From assembly GCA_020720525.1 (NCBI GenBank), contig DYON01000003.1, forward strand, positions 8,257 through 41,053: a stretch of DNA of 32,797 nucleotides. Reading direction: 5' to 3'. The notes beneath the pieces are model-generated. The model was not told where the DNA came from. It was given only the letters and a program-made list of their open reading frames with translations, and did not search any database. Every line of letters starts with the position of its first letter. The first letter of the stretch is position 1. Positions 15,901 through 24,119 of the stretch are shown here, in pieces. The DNA is from Acetofilamentum sp. (GTDB lineage: Bacteria; Bacteroidota; Bacteroidia; Bacteroidales; DTU049). Made by a program: the position numbers and the translations under genes.

Positions 15901-18900
15901 CATACCACTGAATGGTGTCGGCACTTGTTGCATTGAGTGTTGTTGAAGTTGCATATGGAATAGTTGCGTTAGTTACGCTAACTGTGCCTGGTGAATGCCG
16001 CGAAATTAAATTGAAATGAGCTGTATCGTTGAGCTGCAATGGATCGCCAGTTAATTCTAAGTAATAGGTAAAATGGAATAAACTGTCGATAGCACCAACT
16101 ATCATATTAACAGGAGTACTAAAAGTGAAAATAGCTGTATCGCCCGAAGGAATTATGTTAGGCACAGATTCAGAAACTGGAGTTTGACCATTTACAACAT
16201 AATATGCAGTAAGGTTTCCATTTATGGTGTCGGTACCATTGTTCAATATAGCAATACTGATTGGTTCAATGCCGAGGCTACATCCACCAGATGGAGTAAC
16301 ACCATACAAAAGAGCTGCCTCTTGCGCAGGCGCAGCGAATTCATCGGCTCCAATATCGGGAGTTGTTAAACTACGAATATCACTATCAATGTCATCGGTT
16401 ACAGATGCCAAAGGTGTTCCCTGATTATCTAAGGCAAGCGAAATGGAATGTAAATCGGTGTTAGAGAAAAATGAAGGGTAAACACTTACAGAGTTACTGT
16501 CTTTCAAAGTTGCGGCAACCCATGCAGATAGATTGGTTCTGTTAGCAGAATTATAATAACCAAGGTTCGTTCCAGTTGTGAACAGATTGTTGTAATCTGA
16601 TGTCAAACTTGTAGATGCGCTGTAAAAAGCATAACCACCACCATTGTTTGCAAATATATTATTGCGGAAATTGAAATTGTTGCTGTAATAATAATACATC
16701 GACCGACCATCGATTGTGCTTGTACTAAAACAGTTTACACTATTGTTGTAAATATTGTAATAGTTGCTGTAGTAAGCATACAAACCATAGGCTGTTGCTC
16801 CACCTCCAATGCTGATAAAATTATTGGCTATTTGTCCCTGAGTTGTAGCATCTCCATCGCAATAATACAAATAGAGCCCATAATACGTTGGATTGTTGAT
16901 TTTGTTTTTCTCAATGATCGAGTAATCACAGTAATTCAAGTAGAGTCCAGTAGAATAGGCGTATGTGGTGTTGGAATTTAGGTTATTTTCGCTAATTCTG
17001 AGATTTTTTTGGTTGTATGTGTAAATACCCGCAAAGTAGTAATTATTGAAATTGTTATTCTCAATCACGTTACCATTTTCCAATACAGTCGAAGATGTTC
17101 CATACATGTAAAGTGAATATGATCCATTGTTAAATGTGTTGTTTTTGATAACAATGTTGCTGTCGTTCGAAGAGCCAACATTATAAAAAAGGGCTTTATC
17201 AGATGAAGTGGATATGCTTACTGTGGGATTGGTGAAAATATTTCCTTCAAAAAGAATATTATTCGAATTGCCTTGTATAGAGACACATCTACTGTATGTC
17301 AATCCTTGGGCTAAGAATGTCATGTTTTTAAATTCCATGAATTTTGCACCTGCGAGACTTACAATGTAGTTCGAGCCAGAAGTAGTTGCAGAATCGCGCA
17401 AAACAACATCGGTAGCAATACCAGTGCTGCTTTGGAAAACAATACTAGCGTTGAGTCCATTGCCAGGGATTGCTCCACTAAAAGTCAACAAAGTATCGTA
17501 TGTACCCGAAGCAATTTCGAATATTGTTGTATCGCTGATACCACAGCTGTTGAGCTGAGCAATAACATCGGCAAAATATTGGAAATTTGTTCCGCCTGTT
17601 GGAACCAATGGGTCTATGGTATAAGTTCCAGATAGAACAGTGATACATGAAAAATAGGCTTCACTCAATGTATCGTTGATATTGTTGGGGTCAACTGAAT
17701 CGTTAGGCAGAGACGTCCAAACTGTTATGTTGTGTGTTCCAGCAGTTGGAAATGTTACTGTTCCGACAATAATATTCGATGAAATAGAATCTGGAAGCAA
17801 AGAGCCAGTAAAAGCAAAAGGTGTTTGAGCAACTCCATCTAGTTTCCACTCAATATTCGCTTTGGTGATTGTGTCGGTTCCATAATTCTTTATTTTCACT
17901 GTCATGTTGTATGGTGTTCCAACAACCGGCGCTGGCGATGTGGCTGGTTCAATTATAGCATACACTCCGGCATCTTCAGCTGCAGGAGTGTATTCGTCGG
18001 CTCCCATGTCGGGGCTGAAAAGGCTTCTAACCTGGTTGTCGATGTCATCAATAATTCCAACTGGAGCTCCTAAGTCGTTTAGAGCTGTCAATGTGGTGTG
18101 AAGATCTGTAGTTGATTGGAATTGAGGATTTATGCTCACCGAATTAGCATCCTGCGATGTCGCTGTTTGCCATGCTGATAAATCGGCACTGTTTGCTGAA
18201 TTATAATAGCCAAGGTTCGTTCCAGTTGTGAACAGATTGTTGTAATCTGATGTCAAACTTGTAGATGCGCTGTAAAAAGCATAACCACCTCCAGTGTTAG
18301 CAAATATATTGTTGTTTATTTTGCAATTGTTGGCGTAATAATAATAGAATGAGCTTCCTCCCGTTGTACTCGTACTGCTACAATTAATACTGTTGTGGTA
18401 GAAATTGAAATAGTTTGAATAATATGCATAAATACCGTAAGCAGTTGTTATTCCTCCAACGCTAATAAAGTTGTTCGAAATCGCACCTTGTGTAGTTGCA
18501 TCGCCATCTGAATAATTTAAATACAAGCCATAATACGTGGGTTGCACTATTTTATTTTTATTGATTTGAGCATAATCGCAATAGTTTAGACTCATTCCAA
18601 TTGTTGAAGCGTAGGTTGTGTTGGTAGATAAGATGTTTTTCTTTATTTGCAAGTTTTTCTGATAGTATGCATACAGACCTGAAGTATAATAATTTGAAAA
18701 TGTATTACCTTCAATAAGATTTCCGTTTTCCAGAGTTGTTGAATTAGTACCATACATATAAACACCATACGAACCGTTGGTAAATGTGTTGTTTATAATC
18801 ACAATGTTGCTATCAATCGACGCGCTGTAGTTGTGAATCAAAGCCATGTCGGTGCTGGTTGATGTTGCAACTGGTCCTTTTATGATATTTCCTTCAATCA

Positions 18901-21085
18901 AAATGTTGTTCGAATTGTTTCTGAGGGAAAAACATTTGCCGTAAGTAGAACTTAACGACTGAAAAGTCATATTGCGGAAAGCAAGGAATTTAGCGCCATT
19001 AATGTCAATGATGTAGTTGTTGCCCGTACTTGCTGCATTGTTGCGCAAGGTTACGTCGCTTGCATTTCCCGATGCAGATTGGAATGTTACGGGTGCTGAT
19101 ATTCCAATGCCAGGAATTGTTGCAGGGAACGATAACAAGGTGTCATAAATACCACTTGCAATCTGAAATACTGTGGTATCACTAACTCCACAATTTTTTA
19201 ATACATTCATAGCATCAGTAAAGCCTTGAAAGTTAGTTCCTCCTGTTGGAGTTATTGGGTCTATAGTGTAATTGCCAGCTAAAACCGATGTGCATGCAAA
19301 ATAGCTCTTACTTGTAGTGTCATTCAATGGTTGTTCATCTACAAAACCATCTGGATTGCTTGTCCATACTTTAATATTGTTGGAACCAGTGTTTATAAAT
19401 GTTACAGAGCCAATGTTGATTTCATTCGAAATCTGGTCTTGAAGCAACATTCCTGTCCAAGCGTATGGAGTTTGTGCTATGCCATTGAGCTCCCAATTTA
19501 TGGTAATGCCAGTAAGTGTATCGGAGCCAATATTCCTAATCTTCACCTTTGTGTTGTAAGGTGTTCCAACAATTGGAATAGGACTACTAAAAGGCTCAGT
19601 AATTTGTATTGCTGCTGCATCGTGTACAGTATTGCTGGGTTGAAATGCAATTTTCAAATTGGGCCTTGTTGTAGTGAGAGTTCCAGTTGATGATGGAAAA
19701 ACACTGGAGTATGTATTGCTATACACATATTTAGCTTTATTTGCTACTGGAGTAGCTGTATATTTGAAAGTAGGATACCCTGAAGAGTAACTTCCATCTC
19801 GATTTATCCAATAAATAAGTAAATGACCTAAACCACTATAATAAAAAGAGGTAGTTGGAATAAATTTGAACCAACCTGTTCCGTTCCAAGTAACATTGCC
19901 AGCAAAAAAAGTGGTCATGCTTGTACTATCGGGCATAACTCCGCTGGCAAATGTTGAGTCTGCCACAATGGCTATCATCATTCGTTGATTGGTCATAATA
20001 TAGTTTGAAACACTATTGCCAATTTGGAAAAATAAGGAATCAATAATGCCTGATGTCCCAATTTCGGAAGCGGTGTAAACCTGAGCACTCCAACCATAAT
20101 TGTAATATCCATAGCATGGCAGGTAATACTCTGTGCTTGTTCCCGTTCCAATAATTACAACAGGAGCTGGCTGTTTAGTATAAAACCATTTGGTCGTTGT
20201 ACTTCCAATATTGGAAGCTGCCGAAGCATCTTTTGCGACAATAAAATAATCAATATGCATATTGTATGCTTGAGCAGGAATAAATGTGCTAAAGGTATCG
20301 GCTGCGAGAACTGTCATGCCAATAGTGTCGTTTAAACCACCATTTAGTGAATATACTACATAAGCTGTGTCAATTCCAGATAAATCGCTTATTTTTGCTT
20401 TTACTTGAAATGGACCTGTGGCATAAACTGTGTCTTGCCAAATTGTAGGAATTTGAGTAATAGTCGGTGGAGTAAGTTCGGATGGAGCAATGGTAACTTT
20501 AATATCGTCGAGAAACCAACCAACGCGCTGGTTTGAGCCGTTGTTGTTGCCATCGCTTAGCTTGAAGCGAATAATCACACTCGCCAGATTGCCCAAAACA
20601 GCACCAAGGTCGAATTGTTCCGTCTTCCACCACGTGTTGGTTGGAACAACAGCTGCAACTCCTGCTTGCCAATCGGCAGAATAGCTTTGTTCGGTAAATT
20701 TCGAACTTGTATAGCCACCGCTACCTAAATAATACGTTGCTGCAATGGCTGTCCATGTACCTCCTCCATCGGTGGAGTATTCAATCTGAGCAGCATCGAA
20801 AAATTCAATTTTACATATTTGTTTGAACTCAAGCAAAACACTAGAGTTGCCCAAAGTACTAAATGCATTCGATGTTAAGTACGAAGTAGATGATAATCCA
20901 ACATAGCAACTGTCGGAATATGAACCCGAAACATGCACTCGAGAATTGATGCCCCAAGTTGGAGTTCCACTGGCGGTGAATTCGTAAGGTCCTGATTCGA
21001 AGTCTTCGTTGAAAACAATAGTCTGTGCAGCTACTGTTCCCGTCAACAGAAAGGCTGCAAAAGCAAACAGAAAAAGATTTTTCAT
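12980..21085 (-). CDS. giant T9SS-secreted multidomain protein with two beta-helix modules
   Basis: The intact frame encodes 2701 residues. In order: signal peptide (1-21, ending VAAQ); an all-beta adhesion-like domain (~22-210); further Ig-like sequence (~215-480); CARDB-like domain 1 (~488) and right-handed beta-helix 1 rich in N-N-I-F-N-N ladders (~610-1000); CARDB-like domain 2 (~1037) and beta-helix 2 (~1160-1550); an Ig-like domain (~1699-1759); a MAM/choice-of-anchor-like jelly roll (~1765-1949); a CARDB domain; a GEVED-type domain with VYIDYNQDGTF and NYGETEDYTI (~2090-2210); another CARDB; a second jelly roll (~2326-2499); a last CARDB; and a type A T9SS tail (~2616-2701) starting NGVVLMQNIPNP and ending LTRRLSVIR. 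No catalytic site was recognised. An adhesin or surface-structure role is inferred. The ATG at 21085 gives the signal peptide; an earlier frame start lies upstream of the promoter. Confidence 0.93.
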   Translation of the reverse strand: MKNLFLFAFAAFLLTGTVAAQTIVFNEDFESGPYEFTASGTPTWGINSRVHVSGSYSDSCYVGLSSTSYLTSNAFSTLGNSSVLLEFKQICKIEFFDAAQIEYSTDGGGTWTAIAATYYLGSGGYTSSKFTEQSYSADWQAGVAAVVPTNTWWKTEQFDLGAVLGNLASVIIRFKLSDGNNNGSNQRVGWFLDDIKVTIAPSELTPPTITQIPTIWQDTVYATGPFQVKAKISDLSGIDTAYVVYSLNGGLNDTIGMTVLAADTFSTFIPAQAYNMHIDYFIVAKDASAASNIGSTTTKWFYTKQPAPVVIIGTGTSTEYYLPCYGYYNYGWSAQVYTASEIGTSGIIDSLFFQIGNSVSNYIMTNQRMMIAIVADSTFASGVMPDSTSMTTFFAGNVTWNGTGWFKFIPTTSFYYSGLGHLLIYWINRDGSYSSGYPTFKYTATPVANKAKYVYSNTYSSVFPSSTGTLTTTRPNLKIAFQPSNTVHDAAAIQITEPFSSPIPIVGTPYNTKVKIRNIGSDTLTGITINWELNGIAQTPYAWTGMLLQDQISNEINIGSVTFINTGSNNIKVWTSNPDGFVDEQPLNDTTSKSYFACTSVLAGNYTIDPITPTGGTNFQGFTDAMNVLKNCGVSDTTVFQIASGIYDTLLSFPATIPGIGISAPVTFQSASGNASDVTLRNNAASTGNNYIIDINGAKFLAFRNMTFQSLSSTYGKCFSLRNNSNNILIEGNIIKGPVATSTSTDMALIHNYSASIDSNIVIINNTFTNGSYGVYMYGTNSTTLENGNLIEGNTFSNYYTSGLYAYYQKNLQIKKNILSTNTTYASTIGMSLNYCDYAQINKNKIVQPTYYGLYLNYSDGDATTQGAISNNFISVGGITTAYGIYAYYSNYFNFYHNSINCSSTSTTGGSSFYYYYANNCKINNNIFANTGGGYAFYSASTSLTSDYNNLFTTGTNLGYYNSANSADLSAWQTATSQDANSVSINPQFQSTTDLHTTLTALNDLGAPVGIIDDIDNQVRSLFSPDMGADEYTPAAEDAGVYAIIEPATSPAPVVGTPYNMTVKIKNYGTDTITKANIEWKLDGVAQTPFAFTGSLLPDSISSNIIVGTVTFPTAGTHNITVWTSLPNDSVDPNNINDTLSEAYFSCITVLSGTYTIDPLVPTGGTNFQYFADVIAQLNSCGISDTTIFEIASGTYDTLLTFSGAIPGNGLNASIVFQSSTGIATDVVLRDSATTSGSNYIVSLAGAKFMEFKNMTFLAQGLTYSRCVSIQGNSNNILFEGNIFTNPTVSISTSSDKALFYNVGSSNDSNIVIKNNTFNNGSYSLYMYGTSSTVLENGNVIENNNFNNYYFAGIYTYNQKNLRISENNLNSNTTYAYSTGLYLNYCDYSIIEKNKINNPTYYGLYLYYCDGDATTQGQIANNFISIGGGATAYGLYAYYSNYYNIYNNSVNCFSTSTIDGRSMYYYYSNNFNFRNNIFANNGGGYAFYSASTSLTSDYNNLFTTGTNLGYYNSANRTNLSAWVAATLKDSNSVSVYPSFFSNTDLHSISLALDNQGTPLASVTDDIDSDIRSLTTPDIGADEFAAPAQEAALLYGVTPSGGCSLGIEPISIAILNNGTDTINGNLTAYYVVNGQTPVSESVPNIIPSGDTAIFTFSTPVNMIVGAIDSLFHFTYYLELTGDPLQLNDTAHFNLISRHSPGTVSVTNATIPYATSTTLNATSADTIQWYADATLTTLLQTGSSFTTPVLFDTTIYYVASTSELEYNYTFDTDLQGWTATTPCVSYTTYNWTWASDAGAGTAYMEDPDYESSAALFSPVLSVFGDSIDLSFRHRYDTENCCDRGLVAYRIDGGSWTHFTPTTGVYPGTASLTIDPVLASCTYGPTVGTFGGTATTYFVSSGKIPLNGGTQLEIAFAFSSDGSVAGTGWYIDEVNLYKTGCPGPVVEDTVFITGTPPEDVGVIAIDDPNSGIDLSNHESVTVRVINFGTATQSNIPVNYSINGGAAVSEVIPGPINPGDTAIYTFTTSANLLAYNTYSFAAYTTLSSDNILINDTAYKSVTNSPLVYCTSAATYTADEDLGNVTFAGINNTSPSPHNGTYTNYSVSVAPGNIAPGGTYPISVTIVDDAASYYTGYCEVYIDYNQDGTFAEPGEVVFGGSYPALASATITGTVIVPSTVTIGNTRMRVVVTENGTASSVLPCGTYNYGETEDYTITIAPVLHNDAGVIAITEPDYIQSESSLIPVIVNVKNFGSDTIYSIPIEYTHNSNPVVTYTWTGTLFPDNTTSVTLPDLTVAAGLNDICVKTVLLLDSNTFNDEKCSQFYGLPPFTMFEDDIEDGTILYTDAPALWQHGKPTASVINTAHSPDSAWATILAGNYPNSASGFIYTPTMSFFGINDAYLTFYYWIHAQENLDGGYVQYSTNNGTTWASLGGINDPEGYNWFDSYASTTPGWTKNTGGWTPAFIKLDAVAGFSSVKFRFGFKSNSTTTYNGFAIDDIKILAPNVAIDAGIVDVITPTGTTQTGVQTSVQVRIKNFGTDTLNSIPLAYRLNTGYPPQNGTWTGTLLPDSTATFTFTQTYSGPAIDYTLCAYTLLSGDPYKTNDTTCVDLTLVGIEDMTQNGVVLMQNIPNPTSAQTEISFTLPEPGNCVITLRNTLGEQILSTQMSGQTGKNTFNFDASNLEQGIYFYTLEYKEVVLTRRLSVIR
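16560..16639 (-). repeat. 80-bp block identical to 18210-18289 (second module)
   Basis: These 80 bp match 18210-18289 base for base, 1650 bp apart. They encode GGYAFYSASTSLTSDYNNLF and the following residues up to YYN (about residues 1483-1509). The sequence on both sides quickly diverges. Confidence 0.9.
18210..18289 (-). repeat. 80-bp block identical to 16560-16639 (first module)
   Basis: Partner of the identical block in the second module; encodes about residues 933-959 of the giant protein. Confidence 0.9.
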
Positions 21086-21117
21086 CTTAAATTGATTATT
21101 TATTAATTTTTGTGAAA

Positions 21118-21125
21118 CAAAGATA
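21118..21125 (-). promoter_or_regulatory. -7 element of the giant secreted-protein gene
   Basis: TATCTTTG on the minus strand fits TAnnTTTG and ends 32 nt before the ATG at 21085. TTTG at 21151-21154 is 25 nt upstream, wider than the usual spacing. Confidence 0.5.
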
Positions 21126-21233
21126 CACAACATTAGACAATTAAACGTTACAAACGTTGTTTTATGTTTTACTATTTTTTAAAAAAAACGACATAGCAGG
21201 TTAAATATCTCTTCAAAATGACATTATTCGTTG

Positions 21234-21241
21234 TATTTTTG
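21234..21241 (+). promoter_or_regulatory. -7 element of rel
   Basis: TATTTTTG is an exact -7 match, ending 14 nt before the ATG at 21256. A GTG at 21241 would overlap this element and is therefore not a likely start. Confidence 0.5.
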
Positions 21242-21255
21242 TGCAAAATATTTTG

Positions 21256-23478
21256 ATGGAATTCGGACTCACCGATATGGAAAAAAAGGAACTGCTTAAG
21301 AGGTATAGAATGCTTCTTAAAGTATGTAAACCTGTTACCGATGCTAAAGACAAACGCCTAATTCGTAAAGCTTTCAATCTGGCAGCCGAAGCACATAAGG
21401 GTATGCGTCGTCGAAGTGGCGAACCCTACATTTTCCATCCTGTGGAGGTTTCAATTATTGCTGCAGGTGAAATTGGTCTTGGTACAACTTCAATTATTTG
21501 CGCTCTTTTGCACGATGTGGTCGAAGATACCGATTATACTCTCGAAGATATCAGTGGTATGTTTGGACCCAAAGTGGCTTCCATTATTGATGGTCTCACA
21601 AAAATTGCTGGAATTGTAAACAATTCTGAATTGGGACCTTCGTTGCAGGCCGAGAACTTTCGCAAAATTCTTCTCACAATGGCAGAAGATGTGCGGGTGA
21701 TTTTGATTAAACTTGCCGACCGCCTTCACAATATGCGTACGCTTGAACACATGCCTCCCGATAAGCGCCTCAAAATCTCATCCGAAACTTCGTTCCTTTT
21801 TGCTCCATTGGCTCACAGGCTTGGCTTGTATGCTGTAAAAAGCGAAATGGAAGATTTGGTTCTTAAATACACCGAGCCCGAAGTATTTGAGAGTATCACG
21901 AAAAAATTGATTGAAACCGATGAAGATCGTCGGAAATTTATTCAGCAATTTATCAAGCCTGTCGAAGACCAACTTCGTAGGGCAGATCTCAATTTCACAA
22001 TTCTTGGTCGAACCAAAAGCATCAATTCTATTTGGAATAAAATGCTGAAGAAGAAAATTCCTTTCGAAGAGGTTTACGACATTTTTGCAATTCGAGTTAT
22101 TATTAATTCTGAATCCGAAAACGAGAGAATCGATTGCTGGAAAGCCTACTCGGTTGTTACACAAGTATATACGCCAAACCCAGAGCGATTGCGCGATTGG
22201 ATTTCGGTTCCCAAAGGAAATGGATACGAAGCATTGCACACAACTGTGATGAGCGATGCTGGAAAATGGGTCGAAATTCAAATTCGCTCGGTGCGAATGA
22301 ACGAAGTGGCCGAAAAAGGCTACGCAGCACACTGGAAATACAAAGAAGATCGCGATGGCATCGAAAATTCGCTCGACGATTGGTTGAAAAAAATTAGAGA
22401 GCTTTTGCAACGCCCCGAAGCCAATGCACTCGATTTTCTCGACGATTTCAAACTTACGCTTTTTACCGACGAAATATTTGTTTTTACTCGCACTGGCGAA
22501 ATGCGCAATTTGCCGAAAGATAGTACGGTAATCGATTTTGCATACAGCATTCACACTGGGTTGGGAAATAAATGTATTGGTGCCAAAGTGAACCATAAGT
22601 TGGTTCCTCTAAACCATGTTCTCAAAAGCGGCGATCAAGTTGAAGTGCTTTCGAGCGAAAAACAAGCGCCAAAAGAAGAATGGCTCCAAAATGCAGTTAC
22701 CGCAAAAGCCAAATCGCAAATAAAACAGGCAATCAAAGAAGACCGCCGAAAAGCAATTGAAAGAGGCCGCGAAATTGTGTTGCGCATGTTTGGTCAAGTG
22801 AAGCTAAGCCCCGAAGATGTTGTTTTGACCGAATTTGCTCGCTACACAGGGAGCCTTACCATCAATGAACTGTATTTCGAAGCTTCAAAAGGCAAAATCG
22901 ACATTAAAACAGTTAAGTCTTTCGCCACTGTTCACGATCGGTCGGGTTGGCTTCAGTATTTAAGAAAGCCTTTCCTTCGCGGAAAAGGCGGAGCTGCCAG
23001 CACCAATGAATCGAAAAAAGCGACTCCTCGACGAAAAACGCTCGATTTAAACACCGATAACAAAATTTCGTACATAATTGCCGATTGTTGCAATCCAATT
23101 CCTGGCGACGAAGTTGTTGGTTTTGTGGTGTCGGAAAATACACTCGAAATTCATCGCGCCAATTGCAGCAATGCTATCCGAATCAATGCTCGCTACGGCG
23201 ATCGAATTAAAAAGGTGCAATGGAATTCGGCCAGCGACATTGTTTTTAAAACTGGGATTCAAATTTCGGGAATTGATAAAATTGGTATTCTCAGCGATAT
23301 TAGTCGCATTTTGTCCGAAGAAAATCAGCTCAATATCAGTTCGATTTACCTCGAAAGCAAAGGCGAGACTTTTGAGGGCAAAATTACTTTGTTTGTCAAC
23401 GACACCGATCACATCAAAAATCTTATTTCGCAATTGCGAAAAGTGGAGGGGGTAGAAAGAGTATTTAGAATGCGATAA
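21256..23478 (+). CDS. rel: bifunctional (p)ppGpp synthetase/hydrolase, RelA/SpoT family
   Basis: This 740-residue enzyme makes and degrades the alarmone (p)ppGpp. The N-terminal HD hydrolase domain has RRSGEPYIFHPVEV, LLHDVVEDTDY with His86-Asp87, and IKLADRLHNMRTL, so hydrolysis looks intact. The synthetase domain (~230-370) has VYDIFAIRVI, RLRDWISVPKGNGYEALHTT (from Arg311) and AEKGYAAHWKYK. The R-L-R-D motif takes the place of RxKD, which marks bifunctional enzymes, with a conservative Lys-to-Arg change. Then follow TGS (~398-465), a Cys-containing region with ADCCNPIPGDEVVGFV (~605-625) and a C-terminal ACT domain (~665-740). An alternative ATG lies at 21277. The Fur-family gene follows after 110 nt and has its own regulatory site. 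Confidence 0.95.
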   Translation: MEFGLTDMEKKELLKRYRMLLKVCKPVTDAKDKRLIRKAFNLAAEAHKGMRRRSGEPYIFHPVEVSIIAAGEIGLGTTSIICALLHDVVEDTDYTLEDISGMFGPKVASIIDGLTKIAGIVNNSELGPSLQAENFRKILLTMAEDVRVILIKLADRLHNMRTLEHMPPDKRLKISSETSFLFAPLAHRLGLYAVKSEMEDLVLKYTEPEVFESITKKLIETDEDRRKFIQQFIKPVEDQLRRADLNFTILGRTKSINSIWNKMLKKKIPFEEVYDIFAIRVIINSESENERIDCWKAYSVVTQVYTPNPERLRDWISVPKGNGYEALHTTVMSDAGKWVEIQIRSVRMNEVAEKGYAAHWKYKEDRDGIENSLDDWLKKIRELLQRPEANALDFLDDFKLTLFTDEIFVFTRTGEMRNLPKDSTVIDFAYSIHTGLGNKCIGAKVNHKLVPLNHVLKSGDQVEVLSSEKQAPKEEWLQNAVTAKAKSQIKQAIKEDRRKAIERGREIVLRMFGQVKLSPEDVVLTEFARYTGSLTINELYFEASKGKIDIKTVKSFATVHDRSGWLQYLRKPFLRGKGGAASTNESKKATPRRKTLDLNTDNKISYIIADCCNPIPGDEVVGFVVSENTLEIHRANCSNAIRINARYGDRIKKVQWNSASDIVFKTGIQISGIDKIGILSDISRILSEENQLNISSIYLESKGETFEGKITLFVNDTDHIKNLISQLRKVEGVERVFRMR

Positions 23479-23547
23479 AACTCTTCAATCCTTTTTTAAA
23501 TGCGTATTTAGAATGTGGCTTATCGGTTTCAATTAATTATTTATACT

Positions 23548-23572
23548 AAATAAGAATAATTTCTTATTTTTA
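23548..23572 (+). promoter_or_regulatory. palindromic operator candidate overlapping the promoter of the Fur-family gene
   Basis: AAATAAGAA (23548-23556) and TTCTTATTT (23561-23569) form a perfect 9-bp inverted repeat with a 4-nt TAAT spacer. The right arm overlaps a -7-like TATTTTTA (23565-23572), 16 nt before the ATG. Its size and symmetry suit a dimeric Fur/PerR-type repressor, so autoregulation is a reasonable inference. Confidence 0.5.
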
Positions 23573-23588
23573 CGGAAATTTTTCAGAC

Positions 23589-24077
23589 ATGGATGAAGAT
23601 TCGACAACTCGGGACAAAGTTGACAAATACGATTCAGTGAGGCAGATATTCACCGAGTATCTTGAACGCACAAGTCATCGCAAAACTCCTGAGCGATTTA
23701 CAATTTTGAAGGAAATTTATACACATATAGGTCATTTCGATATTGAATCGTTGTACATAAGAATGAAAAACAATAAGTATAGGGTGAGTCGAGCTACTTT
23801 GTACAACACCATGGATCTTTTGCTCGAAAGCGGCTTGGTTGTGAAGCATCAGTTTGGACAGAATTGTGCTCAATACGAGAAAAGCTATCGATTTCAGCAA
23901 CACGATCATGCTATATGCACTCAATGCAAAAAAGTTATGGAATTTTGCGACCCTCGCATCCATGAAATCGAAAAATCGCTTGGCGAGTCGTTCAACTTTG
24001 CTGTTTCGTCGCACTCGCTTGTTTTTTATGGGCTTTGCGAAGAATGCAGCAAAAACTTGAAAAAAAGCAACGGGTAG
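23589..24077 (+). CDS. Fur-family transcriptional regulator (Fur/PerR/Zur type)
   Basis: The 162-residue protein has the Fur fold. An N-terminal winged helix contains RKTPERFTIL (31-40) and the recognition region RVSRATLYNTMDLLLESGLV (65-84). The C-terminal dimerisation domain has HDHAICTQC (105-113) and a second CxxC at 150-153 (CEEC), a likely structural Zn(Cys)4 site, plus the His of SHSLVFYGLC. Whether it senses iron, zinc or peroxide cannot be decided from these residues alone. It is extended by about 20 residues at the N-terminus relative to E. coli Fur. A 22-bp palindrome overlaps its promoter. The gene lies between rel and purA, an order I recall as recurrent in Bacteroidota (memory, not checked). 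Confidence 0.92.
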   Translation: MDEDSTTRDKVDKYDSVRQIFTEYLERTSHRKTPERFTILKEIYTHIGHFDIESLYIRMKNNKYRVSRATLYNTMDLLLESGLVVKHQFGQNCAQYEKSYRFQQHDHAICTQCKKVMEFCDPRIHEIEKSLGESFNFAVSSHSLVFYGLCEECSKNLKKSNG

Positions 24078-24091
24078 AAAGCATTATTTTG

Positions 24092-24099
24092 TAGTTTTG
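24092..24099 (+). promoter_or_regulatory. -7 element of purA
   Basis: TAGTTTTG matches TAnnTTTG and ends 20 nt before the purA ATG, implying a leader of about 16 nt. No -33 box is recognised. Confidence 0.5.
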
Positions 24100-24119
24100 T
24101 CACTCTGATTTAAAACAAT

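Larger units (their letters stand above)
16330..19625 (-). repeat. tandem duplication of a ~550-residue CARDB plus beta-helix module
   Basis: Residues ~488-1036 and ~1037-1586 of the giant protein align along their whole length: VGTPYN near the start, YTIDP-PTGGTNFQ, VLENGN-IE-N-F-NYY in the helix, SDGDATTQG or CDGDATTQG, and PD-GADE at the end. The protein similarity is clear but diverged apart from one 80-bp block noted separately. Confidence 0.88.

Noticed and set aside
21151..21160. AACGTT-type motifs between the divergent giant gene and rel as an operator
   Set aside because: Short six-base palindromes in AT-rich DNA; too weak to separate from chance.
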